A stretch of DNA of 58,248 nucleotides, taken from NCBI GenBank assembly GCA_049999765.1, contig JBNGIQ010009485.1:312096-370343 (forward strand), written 5' to 3'. Positions 45,201-55,245 of this stretch are shown here, in pieces (within the stretch, counting starts at the first letter, position 1; every line of letters begins with the position of its first letter). The notes beneath the pieces were generated by a model, which searched no databases, was not told where the DNA came from, and saw nothing but the letters and a program-made list of their open reading frames with translations. The translations under genes and the position numbers were made by a program. The stretch is from Phaeoceros laevis (lineage: Eukaryota > Anthocerotophyta > Anthocerotopsida > Notothyladales).

Positions 45201-46299
45201 TTCTTGCATAGAGAGCAAGAGCTTCTAGACCAAGCTCGTGCTTGGCGTACCCTGCTATCATAGCAGTCCAAGTCACCACATCCTTTGTGAGCAAACTGTC
45301 AAATATTGTGCGGGCCTCTTGCAACCTACCACATTTTGCGTACATGTCCACCAGACAGTTCCATACGAACAAGTTGGGTTGAATGCCCCTCTCCAGCACA
45401 TCATTATGTACCAACCTGCCAGATTCCAAGTCTGTTGCGCTTGCACAAGCTTGAAGAGCTGCCGCAAACACATGACCGTCGGGCTTGACACTCGAGGTGC
45501 GCATCTTCTTATACAGCACTATGGCCTGCTTCGGTTCCCCATGCTTACCATGAGCTGCAATTATAGCAGACCATGAGAAGGCATCTGGTTTAGCCACCCT
45601 GGTAAACACGTCTTTTGCCTCCTGCAACCTGCCATGAGAAGCATACATACGCAGAAGATGATTGGCAAGGAATGTGTTTGACTCGTAACCCACCTTTACA
45701 ATAAGATCATGAACAAGGCGGCTCAAAACAAGATCCTTACGAGCAGCGCAGCTTTTAAGGACTACGTAAAATAGAGACGTGGGAACACGCGCTTCTGTCT
45801 GCACTAGGATGTCCAGTGCGTTAACAGCTTCAATGAGGTGCCCCGTCTCACACAGTTTGGTGAAATCTTGGACAGTTACGCTACTTTTGTACATGTCAGC
45901 ACTGCAAGGCCCAGGATCATTTGACAGGATCGAATTCGATGTCGACGGAGAAGGAGCTAGCTTCGTATCCCTGTGTTCGAAGTCAGGAAAGCGGGAGCTT
46001 TTCTCATGTTGCCTGTTGTCCCACCACTTTGTAGGCTCCAAAAAACACTGCGGCAACAGGAGCTCCTGTTGTGAGTGTAGAACACCTAGAGAGTTTCCGT
46101 CCTGAGATATTTCCCAAGGCTCATATAGACTGAGACCACCTGGTATGGGTGGAAAACTTCTGCCCATCAGAACATTTTTGTTTTCCGTAAACAGTTGCTG
46201 TGGCGTCGAAGTCCGCTGGTGAGCATTCACAGAACTTGACACAGAGCGGGTCAGAAGAGGCGCCGTACCTCCTGGCTGCAACGAACCGGTAGCCATCAC
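42259..46299 (-). CDS. PLS-class PPR RNA-editing factor, DYW:KP (GRP-ending) type
   Basis: Organellar RNA-binding protein with a cytidine-deaminase-like C-terminus, single exon, 1346 residues. Residues 1-38 contain no acidic residue, as in a transit peptide. From about 145 to 1130 the protein is a continuous run of PPR motifs with family signatures such as LVDMYAKCGRLEDARKVFD and VVTWTAMIAGY. E1/E2 motifs follow (YTCMVDLLGRAGYLDEAEKM; AAAYVLMGKIYADAGRW). The terminal domain (about 1211-1346) has TPALA (1215-1219) where standard DYW proteins have the PG box, the zinc/catalytic HAE (1278-1280), CGDC (1306-1309) and a C-terminal GSCRCGGRP instead of CSCGDYW. PAxA plus GRP defines the variant class linked to U-to-C editing in hornworts, lycophytes and ferns. 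The direction of editing here is inferred from class only. Three 235-residue composite repeats lie at 387-1091. Confidence 0.95.
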   Translation of the reverse strand: MMATGSLQPGGTAPLLTRSVSSSVNAHQRTSTPQQLFTENKNVLMGRSFPPIPGGLSLYEPWEISQDGNSLGVLHSQQELLLPQCFLEPTKWWDNRQHEKSSRFPDFEHRDTKLAPSPSTSNSILSNDPGPCSADMYKSSVTVQDFTKLCETGHLIEAVNALDILVQTEARVPTSLFYVVLKSCAARKDLVLSRLVHDLIVKVGYESNTFLANHLLRMYASHGRLQEAKDVFTRVAKPDAFSWSAIIAAHGKHGEPKQAIVLYKKMRTSSVKPDGHVFAAALQACASATDLESGRLVHNDVLERGIQPNLFVWNCLVDMYAKCGRLQEARTIFDSLLTKDVVTWTAMIAGYAKHELGLEALALYARMEQEGVVLADSVTFACLLKVCATVGDMEQGKKLHSQILERGWDTDIVVGNSLVDMYATGGRLQDARKVFDSLATKDVVTCNTMITGYVKGGRLKDAHMLFNSLTLRNVVSWNVMIAGYVEHEQVQEALDLLEKMELEGDVLPNPFTFASLLKACSRVGALQQGRQLHSQIVERGLGADTVLGTCLIDMYAKCGRLEDARKVFDGLPTKDVVTWTAIIAGYADHGQGQESLAVYKKMETGGMILANSFTYACLLKACATVGALNEGKQLHSQILKRGLETDIFVGNSLVDMYAKCGKLDDARRVFDTLVTTNMVTCNTMISGYTKSGRLKDARRLFDSLATRDVVTWNAMIAGYTEHELSQEALSLYEQMVLEGELLANPVTFACLLKACSQVGALHQGKQIHSQILERGLEGDSVVGTCLVDMYVKCGKLEDAQKVFESLSTRDVVTWTKMIAGYADHGFVDRALALYDIMEQEGLILANSFTYTCLLKACATVGALQQAKRLHSQILQRGLEADIFVGNSLVNMYAKCSRLEDARKVFDSLATRDIVTCNAMITGYAKCGMLEEAHRIFDSLAAKDLITWNAMIAGYVEHGLNQEALDLYARMEPEDAILADHVTYSCLLKACASAAALQQGKQLHSQIVQRGLEANTVVGTCLVDMYAKCGRLEDARRVFDSLPTKDVVTWTVMIDSFGQSNEGHKAIECFKEMILDGVQANETTFTCLLVACSHEGLVKEGRQFFKAMVEEQGITPTTEHYTCMVDLLGRAGYLDEAEKMLLSFKSNDVGLMSMLNASRSHGDIERGIRCFHSLLRSDPQNAAAYVLMGKIYADAGRWSDVERIEKLRKFAGASKTPALAGIELDRHVHTFVVGEDGGAISSKVRGMNTRLKEGGHVPHTELVLKQVSDKQKEDELCGHAEKLALAYGLLNTPDGTPLLVTKNMRMCGDCHSSTEVMSRIEKREIVVRDAHRVHRFVDGSCRCGGRP
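43027..45141 (-). repeat. Three 705-base higher-order repeats inside the PPR gene
   Basis: Protein segments starting CATVGDMEQG (residue 387), CATVGALNEG (622) and CATVGALQQA (857) are spaced exactly 235 residues apart and align over their whole length. Each holds about seven PPR motifs, including a distinctive half-module with VTCNTMI or VTCNAMI. This points to duplication of a multi-motif block, not single motifs. Confidence 0.85.
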
Positions 46300-47114
46300 T
46301 CCTAGGGGTATTAGCTAGGCCTGTTGGACTGGTAAATTACAAAACATTGGATTCACCTCGTGCTACAACTGCCCTTCTCATCCACAACCAGATACTGCTT
46401 GAATTCCAATCTCGACGCACTTACATAGCGAGGGACTTGGAAGAAGATCCACCTGGCCACACCTCATGACACATTCATATTCAACAAATGCCAACCACTC
46501 AGCACCTGAGTCAGCAGGTTGGCCCTTGAAGTGGTTCACAACTCGGCCCTCACCCCGGGAGCCAACAACCTTGTGAATTTCTGGACTCTCCATTGGTAAC
46601 TCCAATTTCCACGTGCCCGTCATGTCATGGAGGCTCCGACTAATCTGTCAGCCTGCGGTTCTCCAGATACAAAGAGTCAGCCATGAATGCTGAAAAAGGG
46701 TTCCAAACATCAGAACCATTATCCACTTGCCAAGTTCGTGCCACTCTGTGCTGCTGCAGACAATGCACTGATAGACATTGCTTCCAGCCGGGAGACGTGG
46801 CATGGAAGGAGGCAGAGAGCGCAAGAAGCAGCGGGAACGAGAGCGCAAAATAGAAATGGAGCGCCACCTTGGGAAACTGAAAGACGAAGGTCGCCAGATT
46901 TGGACAGATTGTGTCATATGCTTGACCACATTCCACCTGCGCGCCTACGAGGCATCGTAAACACGGAGCCGCAGACCATCTTCTGAGTTCTATTGCTTGG
47001 TAACGAGATAATTTTTTTGGAGTTCTATGCCACAAGTTCAACCGTCCTGACAGTGCTGTTGAAGCAAAGTGGCCAAGTGGCCGATTTCATATTACGTAGA
47101 ATACTGGTTTCGCA
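46300..47114. other. Divergent region between PPR and acyl carrier protein genes
   Basis: Contains the promoters of the two divergent genes. A minus-strand 81-residue frame (46378-46623, MTGTWKLELPMESPEIHK...) and an adjoining frame that ends YLENRRLTD at 46640 have protein-like composition. They lie in different frames and I do not recognise them. They could be a decayed or split small gene or part of the PPR 5' region. Confidence 0.4.
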
Positions 47115-47666
47115 GTGCCACTTACAACAATGTCCCATCGACCTTCATTCCTCCAATCTCTTGTCCGCTCCATCCACTACAACTCCTCCCCTACCATTGG
47201 CCAAATACTGGGCAGAATCAGCGGAAACCACACGCATACCGGCTCCCCACTAAGCGAGCAAGACTACTCAATGCCTTTAATTGACAGGGGGTGGCTCAAA
47301 TCTGAGAAGCACATCAAAGTGAGAAGCTTGGCCACAAAAAGCTCCAAAAGCACAAAGAATTCCCAATCAAAATTCCATGCCAAGGGGACCTACTCGGACA
47401 GGGAACAAGTAACGCAGCGGGTTCTTGCACTTGTCAGAGCGGTCCCTAAAGTCGACCCTTCCAAGGTTACTCCGAAGGCGCGGTTCACCCAGGATTTGAA
47501 ACTTGATTCACTGGAGACCGTAGAGCTGCTCATGACTTTTGAGGAGGAATTCGGGCTTTACATTCCCAACAGGCAAGCTGACAAGTTCGTTTGCAGCGCA
47601 GATGCAATCGATTTTATTGCTTGTCATCCTCGATCCATCGCTTCGACACCCCAACCAGAAGCCTGA
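47115..47666 (+). CDS. Mitochondrial-type acyl carrier protein
   Basis: Acyl carrier protein of type II fatty-acid synthesis; mitochondrial forms also supply octanoate for lipoate and associate with complex I. Single exon, 183 residues. The C-terminal ACP domain (about 93-175) runs REQVTQRVLALVRAV...FTQDLKLDSLETVELLMTFE, with the phosphopantetheine-accepting Ser132 in DSL, then EEFGLYIPNRQADK. The LDSLETVE context and IPNxxADK resemble mitochondrial rather than plastid ACPs. The first 90 residues are Ser/Arg/Lys-rich with few acidic residues. That is unusually long for a presequence, where about 40-50 is typical. A second Met at residue 6 is an alternative start. The gene ends 139 bases from the convergent NERD gene. 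Its partner enzyme MCAT is encoded elsewhere in this window. Confidence 0.9.
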   Translation: MPLTTMSHRPSFLQSLVRSIHYNSSPTIGQILGRISGNHTHTGSPLSEQDYSMPLIDRGWLKSEKHIKVRSLATKSSKSTKNSQSKFHAKGTYSDREQVTQRVLALVRAVPKVDPSKVTPKARFTQDLKLDSLETVELLMTFEEEFGLYIPNRQADKFVCSADAIDFIACHPRSIASTPQPEA

Positions 47667-47805
47667 CAAAGATTACAGCAGACGCCCACATCCTTTTGCA
47701 TAACAATGACAAGCTACAAAGCTCTGCTCCAACCTGCTAATAGACTGAACTGGCAAATCTTTATGTACAGGTTCATCCCCAACCATGGCACGGGTTGATA
47801 CATAG

Positions 47806-49521
47806 TTAAGTGCTCAATGACAAGGCATTCACAGAGTTCAACTTGATGTTTTCTGATCTGGACCGCCCTGCAGCATGGAACACTATTTGCAAATCTGGGC
47901 TTACAACTACCTCGAAGGCTTCTCGTGATTTCACCTTCCTACCCAGTAAAGTCGTGGCTTCCCCTGTGTAGTCCCTTGAGGTGCCCGTTACCCGAACACT
48001 TGGTCTGCGGCCCACAAGCATCCCTGCCCATACACAAGGGACATTAGCCACGGACACAAATGAGAAGCATTTACAGTGAAAACAGAGTGCAACAAAAATT
48101 CAGGCCAACCTAGAACGTTCGGAAAGAAGCCTCTTCTGTGAGTCATTTCGAGACTGCTCACTGTTGATCTTTTGACAACATTTAGAGCCTCGACTTCTTC
48201 TGGCCGCCCTCGGAACCTCAAGAAATCTCCAGCCAAAAGACGGCCACCTTCCAGTTGAAGCCTAACAAACAACTTCGAGAACTTCAAGCTCTGCTTCCTT
48301 CAAAACGTGCAGGGCAAGACGGTGCAGAAAACAGTAGAACCCTGAAAGAACTTACTTGTCCCAAGTTGGAGCAGTGCTAAGTATCGAGTGAAGTTGTTTC
48401 AGCGTACGCTCGTTGAGCCCAGTGGACTTATTCCGTGGGAAAAGGCTTTTCAACCAGCCAAGAACACCACCAAGCGACTCCGACTCCAACAATTGCTTCC
48501 AGTTGTCTGCAACTAGCACCTCTGGCTGCATGATGATGGCTTGTTCCGGCCTGCAGTTGGGGTTGACAAGAACTACTTTGGCTTGAATGAAGTCTGGAGG
48601 CAAAATGACCCCTCTCCTTGCAATATAGGATAGCAGAAGAGCGGCCTTGCGTCTGGTGTCGTCGACCTAGCATCATCCCTGCAATCACTTTAGCGAAACG
48701 CAATCAACTGTGACCAGTACAGGCACAGGCCAACCATTCCAGAACTCCCATGCTCAAAGTGGCATAGCTTGGACCAGAACTAACACCAAAGAGGAAAGAA
48801 AAACAGAAACCCCTTGACAGGGCTCACCACATCAGGATGCCTCTGTGACGATCCATCTCTGCGTGTCTGCAACCATGATCCATCATTTTCGATAGTGATG
48901 GTCCCAGACCAGTTCTTCACCTCAAGAAGGTAACACTCTCTGATCGTACGACATCACTCATGAGACGACAAATTCAAGCTGGCTACTCTGGTCAAAGAAT
49001 GCAATCGAGTTTCACTTCTGAAAACCACGAAGAACGCAATTATGGGGGTGTCTTCACTGCGAAGTACCTCGTCGATAGCAAAACCAAGTCAATTTCCCGC
49101 CTCCCTGCGTGACCTGTGTTAGGAATTCGGAGCGCCTGGTAAACCTCCACCCCGGAGACACCGCCATACCTGCTCAACTTCGGCAACGAGAGCACGATCA
49201 GGTTGCAGCACCACAAAGGACGCTCCAAAAACCCCGAGCCAATCAAACAACCTAAAATTGCCGCTGCTTACAACTTGCAACAGCATCATCTTACTTGAAG
49301 GCAACCTCGAGCTCAGCCAACCTCCCCGCGCGGTCCGACTCCTTCTCATGATGACTTGTGGGAGACAGCGCCAACTTGACCAACTTCAAGTGGCGAAACA
49401 GGCTCATCACGGCAGCGAACACCACCCCCACGGCTGTTACACGCCGCACTGCCCCGGCCAGCTGCTCCTGCGGCTGCTGCTGCACCTCCCCGCTGCTGCC
49501 ATGCCGGCGGCTCCGGGGCAT
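47806..49521 (-). CDS. NERD (nuclease-related) domain protein with membrane anchor
   Basis: Protein with the NERD domain, a PD-(D/E)xK nuclease-like fold; role in plants unknown. Minus-strand exons in order: MPRSRRHGSSGEVQQQ with a membrane segment AVGVVFAAVMSLF (first exon, ending ELEVAFK); VAEVEQVWRCLRGGG/KYGGVSGVEVYQALRIPN; REIDLVLLSTR; LLEVKNWSGTITIENDGSW (about 48935-48830), which carries the E-x-K of the nuclease-like core; then DTRRKAALLLSYIARRGVIL and PPDFIQAKVVLVNPNCRPE (48680-48352). The C-terminal LEGGRLLAGDFLRFRGRPEE and VVKRSTVSSLEM are followed by FHAAGRSRSENIKLNSVNAL, ending at 47806. This order matches plant NERD proteins I recall. Start at 49521 was chosen because upstream sequence has no homology. 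An in-frame Met at 49704 exists. Splice sites in the 5' half are approximate. Confidence 0.82.
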
Positions 49522-50227
49522 CGTGTTCTGCAGGACCACTAGCGTTGCGTGCAGCACCCGTTGCCTTGTGAAGTCAAACCAGATTTTACATACCAAATGA
49601 AACAACAGCAAATGCGTGCTCTTCCGCCTTCTTCTCGTCTGAAGCAGCAAAAGCCCGAATTGCAACAATCCCCACGCCTGGCAACAACCGATCCAGATCC
49701 CCACTTGTTGTGCGTCTCATCATCTCCCGCAGCCTCAAAAGATGCAAAAATCCACGGGAAGCTCCGTGATTCTGGCCGAGAAGGAACCATCCAGGTGTTA
49801 GTTTGTTTGTTTGTTTGTTCATTAGGCTGCTTGTTTGTTCATCCAGGTGTTAACCTCGTTTACCACTTAGACTACCGGTAGTGGATCTGGTTCAGAATCA
49901 ACTTTGGGAGTTTTCGTATAATATAACCTGGGAGGATAAACGGATGGACGTTCTGCTTGAACGGGATCCAGCACACGGAACGGTGAGCCCGTGGTACGAT
50001 TTCGTGTGGACCAGTAAAAGGATAAGTCGAGAAGATGTGGCCGCAGGTGAGCGATAATCTCCCGCCATCCATTGGCTTGCCCTGTTGCCTGCACCAGCTC
50101 TACTGGGTACCCTCCGTCACTCGGCTCCCTCCTCATTCTTCTCGGCCTACTTCTCCTTCCTAGAGTCGCGCAAAGCAGCTCAACCAGTGCAGCCAGCCAG
50201 CCAGCCAGCAGCAAGCAAGCAGCAGCA
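49522..50227. other. Divergent promoter region between NERD and PsbR genes
   Basis: This holds both 5' UTRs and promoters. A GTTT repeat lies at 49800-49819 and an AGCC/AGCA repeat (about 50191-50226) sits directly before the PsbR start. The in-frame upstream Met of PsbR at 50072 would put a non-transit stretch in front of the protein and was not used. Confidence 0.5.
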
Positions 50228-50668
50228 ATGGCCGCCGCTACAGCCTCCCTTGTTGCCGCGCCCGTCGCCGTGCCACTGGCGCTGGAGAAGTCTTCATTCT
50301 CAGGAGCCTCGGTGGTTAGCATGCCAGCTTTGAGGCCCGCCAAGGCAGCAAGGTCCTTCTCGGTGGTGGCCAGCGGCACCAAGAAGATCAGCACCAAGAC
50401 CCCCTTGGGCCCCTCCGGCGGCATCAAGTTCAAGGACGGCAAGGACGCAGGAGGCGGCGCTACCAAGGGCAAGGGCGTCTACCAGTTCACCAAGAAGTAC
50501 GGCGCGAATGTGGACGGCTACAGCCCCATCTATGCGCCCGAGGAGTGGTCTGCCTCTGGCGACACCTACGCCGGAGGAGCTCCCGGTCTAGCCCTCTGGG
50601 CCCTCACTTTGGCTGGCTTGCTCGCAGTCGGAGCCTTCCTTGTATACAGCACCAGCGCTTTGTCTTAG
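50228..50668 (+). CDS. psbR: Photosystem II 10 kDa polypeptide PsbR
   Basis: Thylakoid membrane subunit of photosystem II that supports stable binding of the extrinsic oxygen-evolving proteins PsbP and PsbQ. Single exon, 146 residues. The Ala/Ser-rich transit peptide ends around RSFSVVAS (residues 43-50). The mature protein has the family blocks [51 protein letters not shown] and one C-terminal membrane helix ([19 protein letters not shown]). Length and sequence are typical. The start AGCAATGGCC is a good plant initiation context and gives a normal transit peptide. Angiosperm psbR genes, as I recall, contain introns, so the uninterrupted frame is notable. Expression should be light-dependent; no specific element was identified. 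Confidence 0.97.
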   Translation: MAAATASLVAAPVAVPLALEKSSFSGASVVSMPALRPAKAARSFSVVASGTKKISTKTPLGPSGGIKFKDGKDAGGGATKGKGVYQFTKKYGANVDGYSPIYAPEEWSASGDTYAGGAPGLALWALTLAGLLAVGAFLVYSTSALS

Positions 50669-51553
50669 GTGCTCTATTTTCTGTGTGTACAGTTTAAGCC
50701 CTGCCAACTTGAATGTAGAATTTGTTGACCAAACCTTGTTACTCTCACGCATGCGCAGAGTCATGTCTCCTACTCCGTCTGACGCTGGAAGCTGGGTCTA
50801 TGTTGTACTATTTTGTTGCTCAGTGGACCATCATGGATGTCTTTTGTTTGTGCCATTTATTTCCTCTACGGCTGTTGCCAGGATGTCCACGGACTCGATA
50901 GGCTCCGGGGCAAACACTACTAGCCTTCCTGTGACAAGTACTTGTATTCGCTTCAGTAGTTTTGTCAATACAACAGCGAAACACACTATGCGGTGTGCTG
51001 AACTAGATGAATGAGCTCCGTCCCAGTCGAACTTATTCGTGATGTCTGGTCTGCCATGTTGCAGCACCTAGAGTCGACTGTTGTCGCCAAAGGTTACCAA
51101 CGGATTGTTTTGGAATACTAGAGTTGAAAAGCAAATTGCAGTGGAGGAGGAATCATGTTTCATAGATACGACCGTCAGAAAGATGGTCGTAGCACAGCCC
51201 AGTGGATAAGGCTAGGGCCAAGAATATCAATATATATTTCTACCCTGTAGCACATGCAATTGAGGTTGGCGTGATCCTGGAAGATAAGCTCCTTCGAAGT
51301 TATGCGCGGTCTGGATGACCTGAGATGTTGCTCAGCTTGTTTTGCTTTCTTTTAAGGCAGTTCACTCTTCAGTTCCACAACCCTGTGAAACAATACGAAC
51401 TAGTCTAGACTACAAATTTAAGGCTATCTCCTCCAAATCCCAAATTTAAGGCTCAGTCTCCTCCAAATCCCAAATTTAAGGCTCAGTCTCCTCCAAATCC
51501 CATCTGTACAATGAGGAAAGCGAGACAAGAATGTATGATACGGTATGATTTGT
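50669..51553. other. Intergenic between convergent PsbR and SAMTL-like genes
   Basis: Two 3' UTRs and a minisatellite (listed separately). No gene is seen. Confidence 0.5.
51413..51501. repeat. Three-copy 32-base minisatellite
   Basis: Three tandem copies of a unit containing AAATTTAAGGCT and CTCCTCCAAATCCC. The first copy lacks part of the CTCAGT segment. The array lies just 3' of the SAMTL-like gene and ends about 50 bases before its stop codon. Confidence 0.8.
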
Positions 51554-54500
51554 TTAAGCATGATCAACTTCCAGTACTTTTACATCCCCTGCTGTTTCCA
51601 CTGCGTCCCTTTCTTTCTTCTCCATGGCTCTTTTCGCCAGCTCATAACCGGCGAAATTCATGGCTCCAAGAGGGGCTATCCAAAAAAACCTTGGCACAGC
51701 TCCTTTGAAGAGGGCCAGGACACCCTCTTTCTGCACGATGGCAACTGCAATTGCTGTCATCGTGGCAGGCATTCCGGGAGCGGCAGTCATCATGCGTGTC
51801 TTCATTACATCGAAGGGTGTGGTGCACACAGCAGCCAGTCCTCCAGACACACCTCCAACAGCAATAGTTTCCCAGGGTTCTAGTTCCCTTTGGAGAACGC
51901 CATGCAAACCCTGGACACATGCACATGAATGAATGCTTTTAGTAGTTCAGGTACATAGTGCCTGGACATAAATCGACAGTGGAGGGAGGAGAGCTCTGAC
52001 CTTCTTTGCCTCCTCATAAATGCCCATTCCTGCGACATAGAAGGGGACCTCACGGCAAAGTGTTGCCCCTGTACCCCTGAAAAAACCTTTCCACCCGTCC
52101 CTCAGTAGGGTGCCACGGATTCCCTCCCCAACATTGTCGTAGAGTCCTGCTTGCAGTCTTTGTTTTAGCACTTCGCAAGGGATTCGTACGGCGGTTCCAA
52201 GAATGGTGCTGCAAAAGGAGGCTAGTGACTGCGCCTGAAACAAGAAACACAACATCAGAACAGGGTATAAGGAAAGGGAAAATCTGTATTGCAGAGACAA
52301 GGAACAGCAAAGAAAATCCAGTCAACTACTGATGCGAAGGCCTCATGTACCAGACGCAGCAGAAGGCCAACAAACCTGAAGATCGGGTACTTGAGGTGCC
52401 ACATTCCTGAGCACCATTTTGCTTGCCTCAAAAATGCCAGTTCGCAACCCATGACTGCTCACCTCATAGTCGATTCAGATTAGTACAGCCCGGAAGATCT
52501 GATTGATTGCCAGGTACCTCATGCCCCAAAAGTAGGTCACAATGCAATACATAGGGAAACAGTCCTCATCAGACACTCATCCTGGAGAAAATAACAACCA
52601 ACCTTGAAAACTGCCCAATAATAGCTGGAATTGAGCCCCTATACAATCCCCTAATACCAATCCTAGGTAGCGATGCAATGACTTCATTAAAAGAGAGTGT
52701 TGATGCTTGGACTCTTGTCTGCAAAAGAGACGAACAACATATAATGCTCAATCAGCTAATGGCAGCTCTTACTTGGCTACGAAGAGATAAATTGAGATGT
52801 ACACAAACTAATCGAACTGCGAGTATAGAAAGTTGCCACAAGCAAGTCACGTCTAGGGTAAAGCCGGCCAAAGAGAAGAATTGCAACCCTTTTCCTACAG
52901 AGAGCTGGTTTAAACAAGCAATGCTGCTGAAATTTTCAAACTTGCCTTCATGTTGTAAAAGGCTGAGAAAGTGGTTCACACTTGCCTTCATGGTGTCAAC
53001 TGGATGCAAGAGACAAGTTGACAGAGCACAGGCAAGACCACCAGCCAGAGCTGACTTGAGTACACTCCCCGTATGTATCCCAACCGGTGGTGCCAAGGGT
53101 ACCACTGTTGCTGCTTCAAACCAGACCATTCTGCAACAATACACCACAGATGAATAGTTTGTTCAGAAACCTTCACATCTCTCATGCACACCTTCTCGAA
53201 ACTCATGATGATAGCATGACAGAGCAACCAAAACTCAGCAAGAGCTACATTACATGGAAACCTTCAGAAGCATACACTCTGGAATGCAGAAGCTATGCCA
53301 TCATGTGAACCTTACCGAGGATCATCTTCGAGTCGCTCAGGAGGAAGCAACAACATAAAGTTACGGAACTGGCCGTAAGCAATAGTACCATTTGCATCTG
53401 CATCTAGGCAGCGCATCATTGCAGCCGCATTGCCCTCTGTAGCCGGGAGGCCAGCACTTCGAAGTGATGCCAGAACCTGGTCCTTCTGGAGAGTGCCAGA
53501 CTTGCTTAAACTCAAGGAAGTAAAGGCACGTAGCATCATAGCTTCTTTTTGCTCCATCAAGGACGAAAACTCGGCCCAACCAAAGGACTTCGCAAACCAC
53601 TGCCTGCGAGTAGAATGCAAAAAGTCCTTTGCATACCGCTTAGGTAATCTTCTCTTCATCATGGTTGCTTCCAAATCATCAAGAGTCACCTGGCCGTCAT
53701 TGTCCCTATCCAGCTCCTCAAATAGCTTCCTACCTGCTCATGCAGAGGCTACATTTCACAGGTGTGTACTTGCAAGAGACATGCTCAGGGAAGTCAATCT
53801 TGAGAATAGGGAGAGAAAGTACAAGAAAATAACGTACCTTCTGCTCGAGTGTACTGGAAGAAGTCCTTCACAGACGAGAGCTCTTTCTTGTCGGGGAATG
53901 GCTGCCTGGGCTTCCCGAGTTGGGGAACCAGCCCCATAAGTTCAGGGAAGACAGATAAAGACTGCCGAAGTTTCTTCATGTTTAAATTGAGTGAATTCGG
54001 TGGAGGAGGAACCACAGCTTCATCCAAACCAGCTTGAGTTCCAGCATCCTCCTGAGACGTACCAGCTTCAGGCACATCTGCCTCCCCTTGCAAACGGGCA
54101 AACCCAAGGGCCGCTGAGGGAGAGAAAAACCGATGCGAGTTTCCACGAAGAGGACGAAAACCAGATCGAACAAAACCAATGCCTGACAGGTTGAGAAACT
54201 TGTGCTCTGAATCAGGAACAGAGACATCAAACATTCCCCCAGGGTGGCGGTCATCCTTCAACTCTTGAGATTCCTTGTTCTTCCTTCGCATCATGTTAGA
54301 GGTCCACGTGCAGAGCTCCTGAGAGGCATGTTGAATAAATGCAATACCTGAGAGGGCCTTAACCTCGGAGTCATGATTTCCAGTGCAGGGGCATGTGGCC
54401 TGACTTGGTTCAGGTCCGTACTTGCTTCGATTACTGGAGAAGCGAGAACTCCAACTGCACCATTCACAAGTAACAAACTGGAAAAGTGCACCTTCAGATG

Positions 54501-55245
54501 GAAGCTTAGAGCCCGTATTAGAGCTGGCCAGCGTTCCACCCATGTCGCAGCACCTACCATTGCACGGCCTGGGAGCCTCACCCACCGCCCAGCCATTCGG
54601 GTTTGACAGAAAATTCCTGAGGCTGCCGAAGAGCAATCCAATGTCCACAAATGGTACCGACTGCGGGGGCGCCTTCACGACGCACTCGAAACGGCTGTTG
54701 CCGGACATGTACACCTCCTTCTCTTCAAAAGAGCGCAATGATTTCCTTCTGTCACCAGTACCCAATTTTCTTTCACTACGAGGAAAGAAAAGCCCTAGTA
54801 GGGGCTTATCCCCATCAGAATCAACCTCGCCAGTGTGGAGGTTGCTAGCATTTCTCGTGCCCGACCGGCCACTAGTGCAGGACCGGGACGATAGCTTGCT
54901 GCGTTCTCTGAAGGCACTTCCATCAAGTGCTAGTCTAGGAAAAGCCGTGTTAGAGAACCCTAGGAAGGTATATCGACCCCCCACTTCCACACCCTCCACA
55001 CCAGCAACAGTGCGCAAAACCTCGCTCCGGCCACCCCCTGCTCCATCCCTGTCACAACGCTTACCTGCAGCTAACGCGCCATCTACAAAATCCATGAAGG
55101 AAGCCGCGAAACGCACAGGCGACAGCTTTCTGTCAAGTTCCCCAGACCGATCGCACGCTCCTTCGCTACTGGTACACCTCTCCACATGGCTACCACCGCC
55201 GGCGGCCCTGCCGGCCGCAAGAGGACCGCCCCTCCGCATGGCCAC
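51554..55245 (-). CDS. SAMTL: SAMTL-like EF-hand/mitochondrial carrier family protein
   Basis: Large carrier protein resembling Arabidopsis At2g35800 (S-adenosylmethionine transporter-like). The first exon (55245-53794 region) encodes a long hydrophilic N-terminal part without repeats. It is followed by an EF-hand region: ELDRDNDGQVTLDDLEA, a near-canonical calcium loop, and DADANGTIAYGQF, a degenerate one. The carrier domain has three repeats with the signatures HPVDTMKTR, PCEVLKQRLQAG and PFDVMKTRMM. Other family blocks are GSVLKSALAGGLACALST, LYRGSIPAIIGQFS, HGLRTGIFEASK, FFRGTGATLCREVPFYV and FFWIAPLGAMNFAGYELAK. Exons 52235-52001 and 51910-51554 were placed exactly. The protein should sit in the plastid or mitochondrial envelope; transport of S-adenosylmethionine is inferred from the subfamily only. 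The first Met of the long exon was taken as start. Confidence 0.9.

Noticed and set aside
42353-46105. Many plus-strand frames of 60-125 codons with similar sequences
   Set aside because: They are antisense reads of the repeated PPR motifs, and their similarity to one another comes from the PPR repeat.
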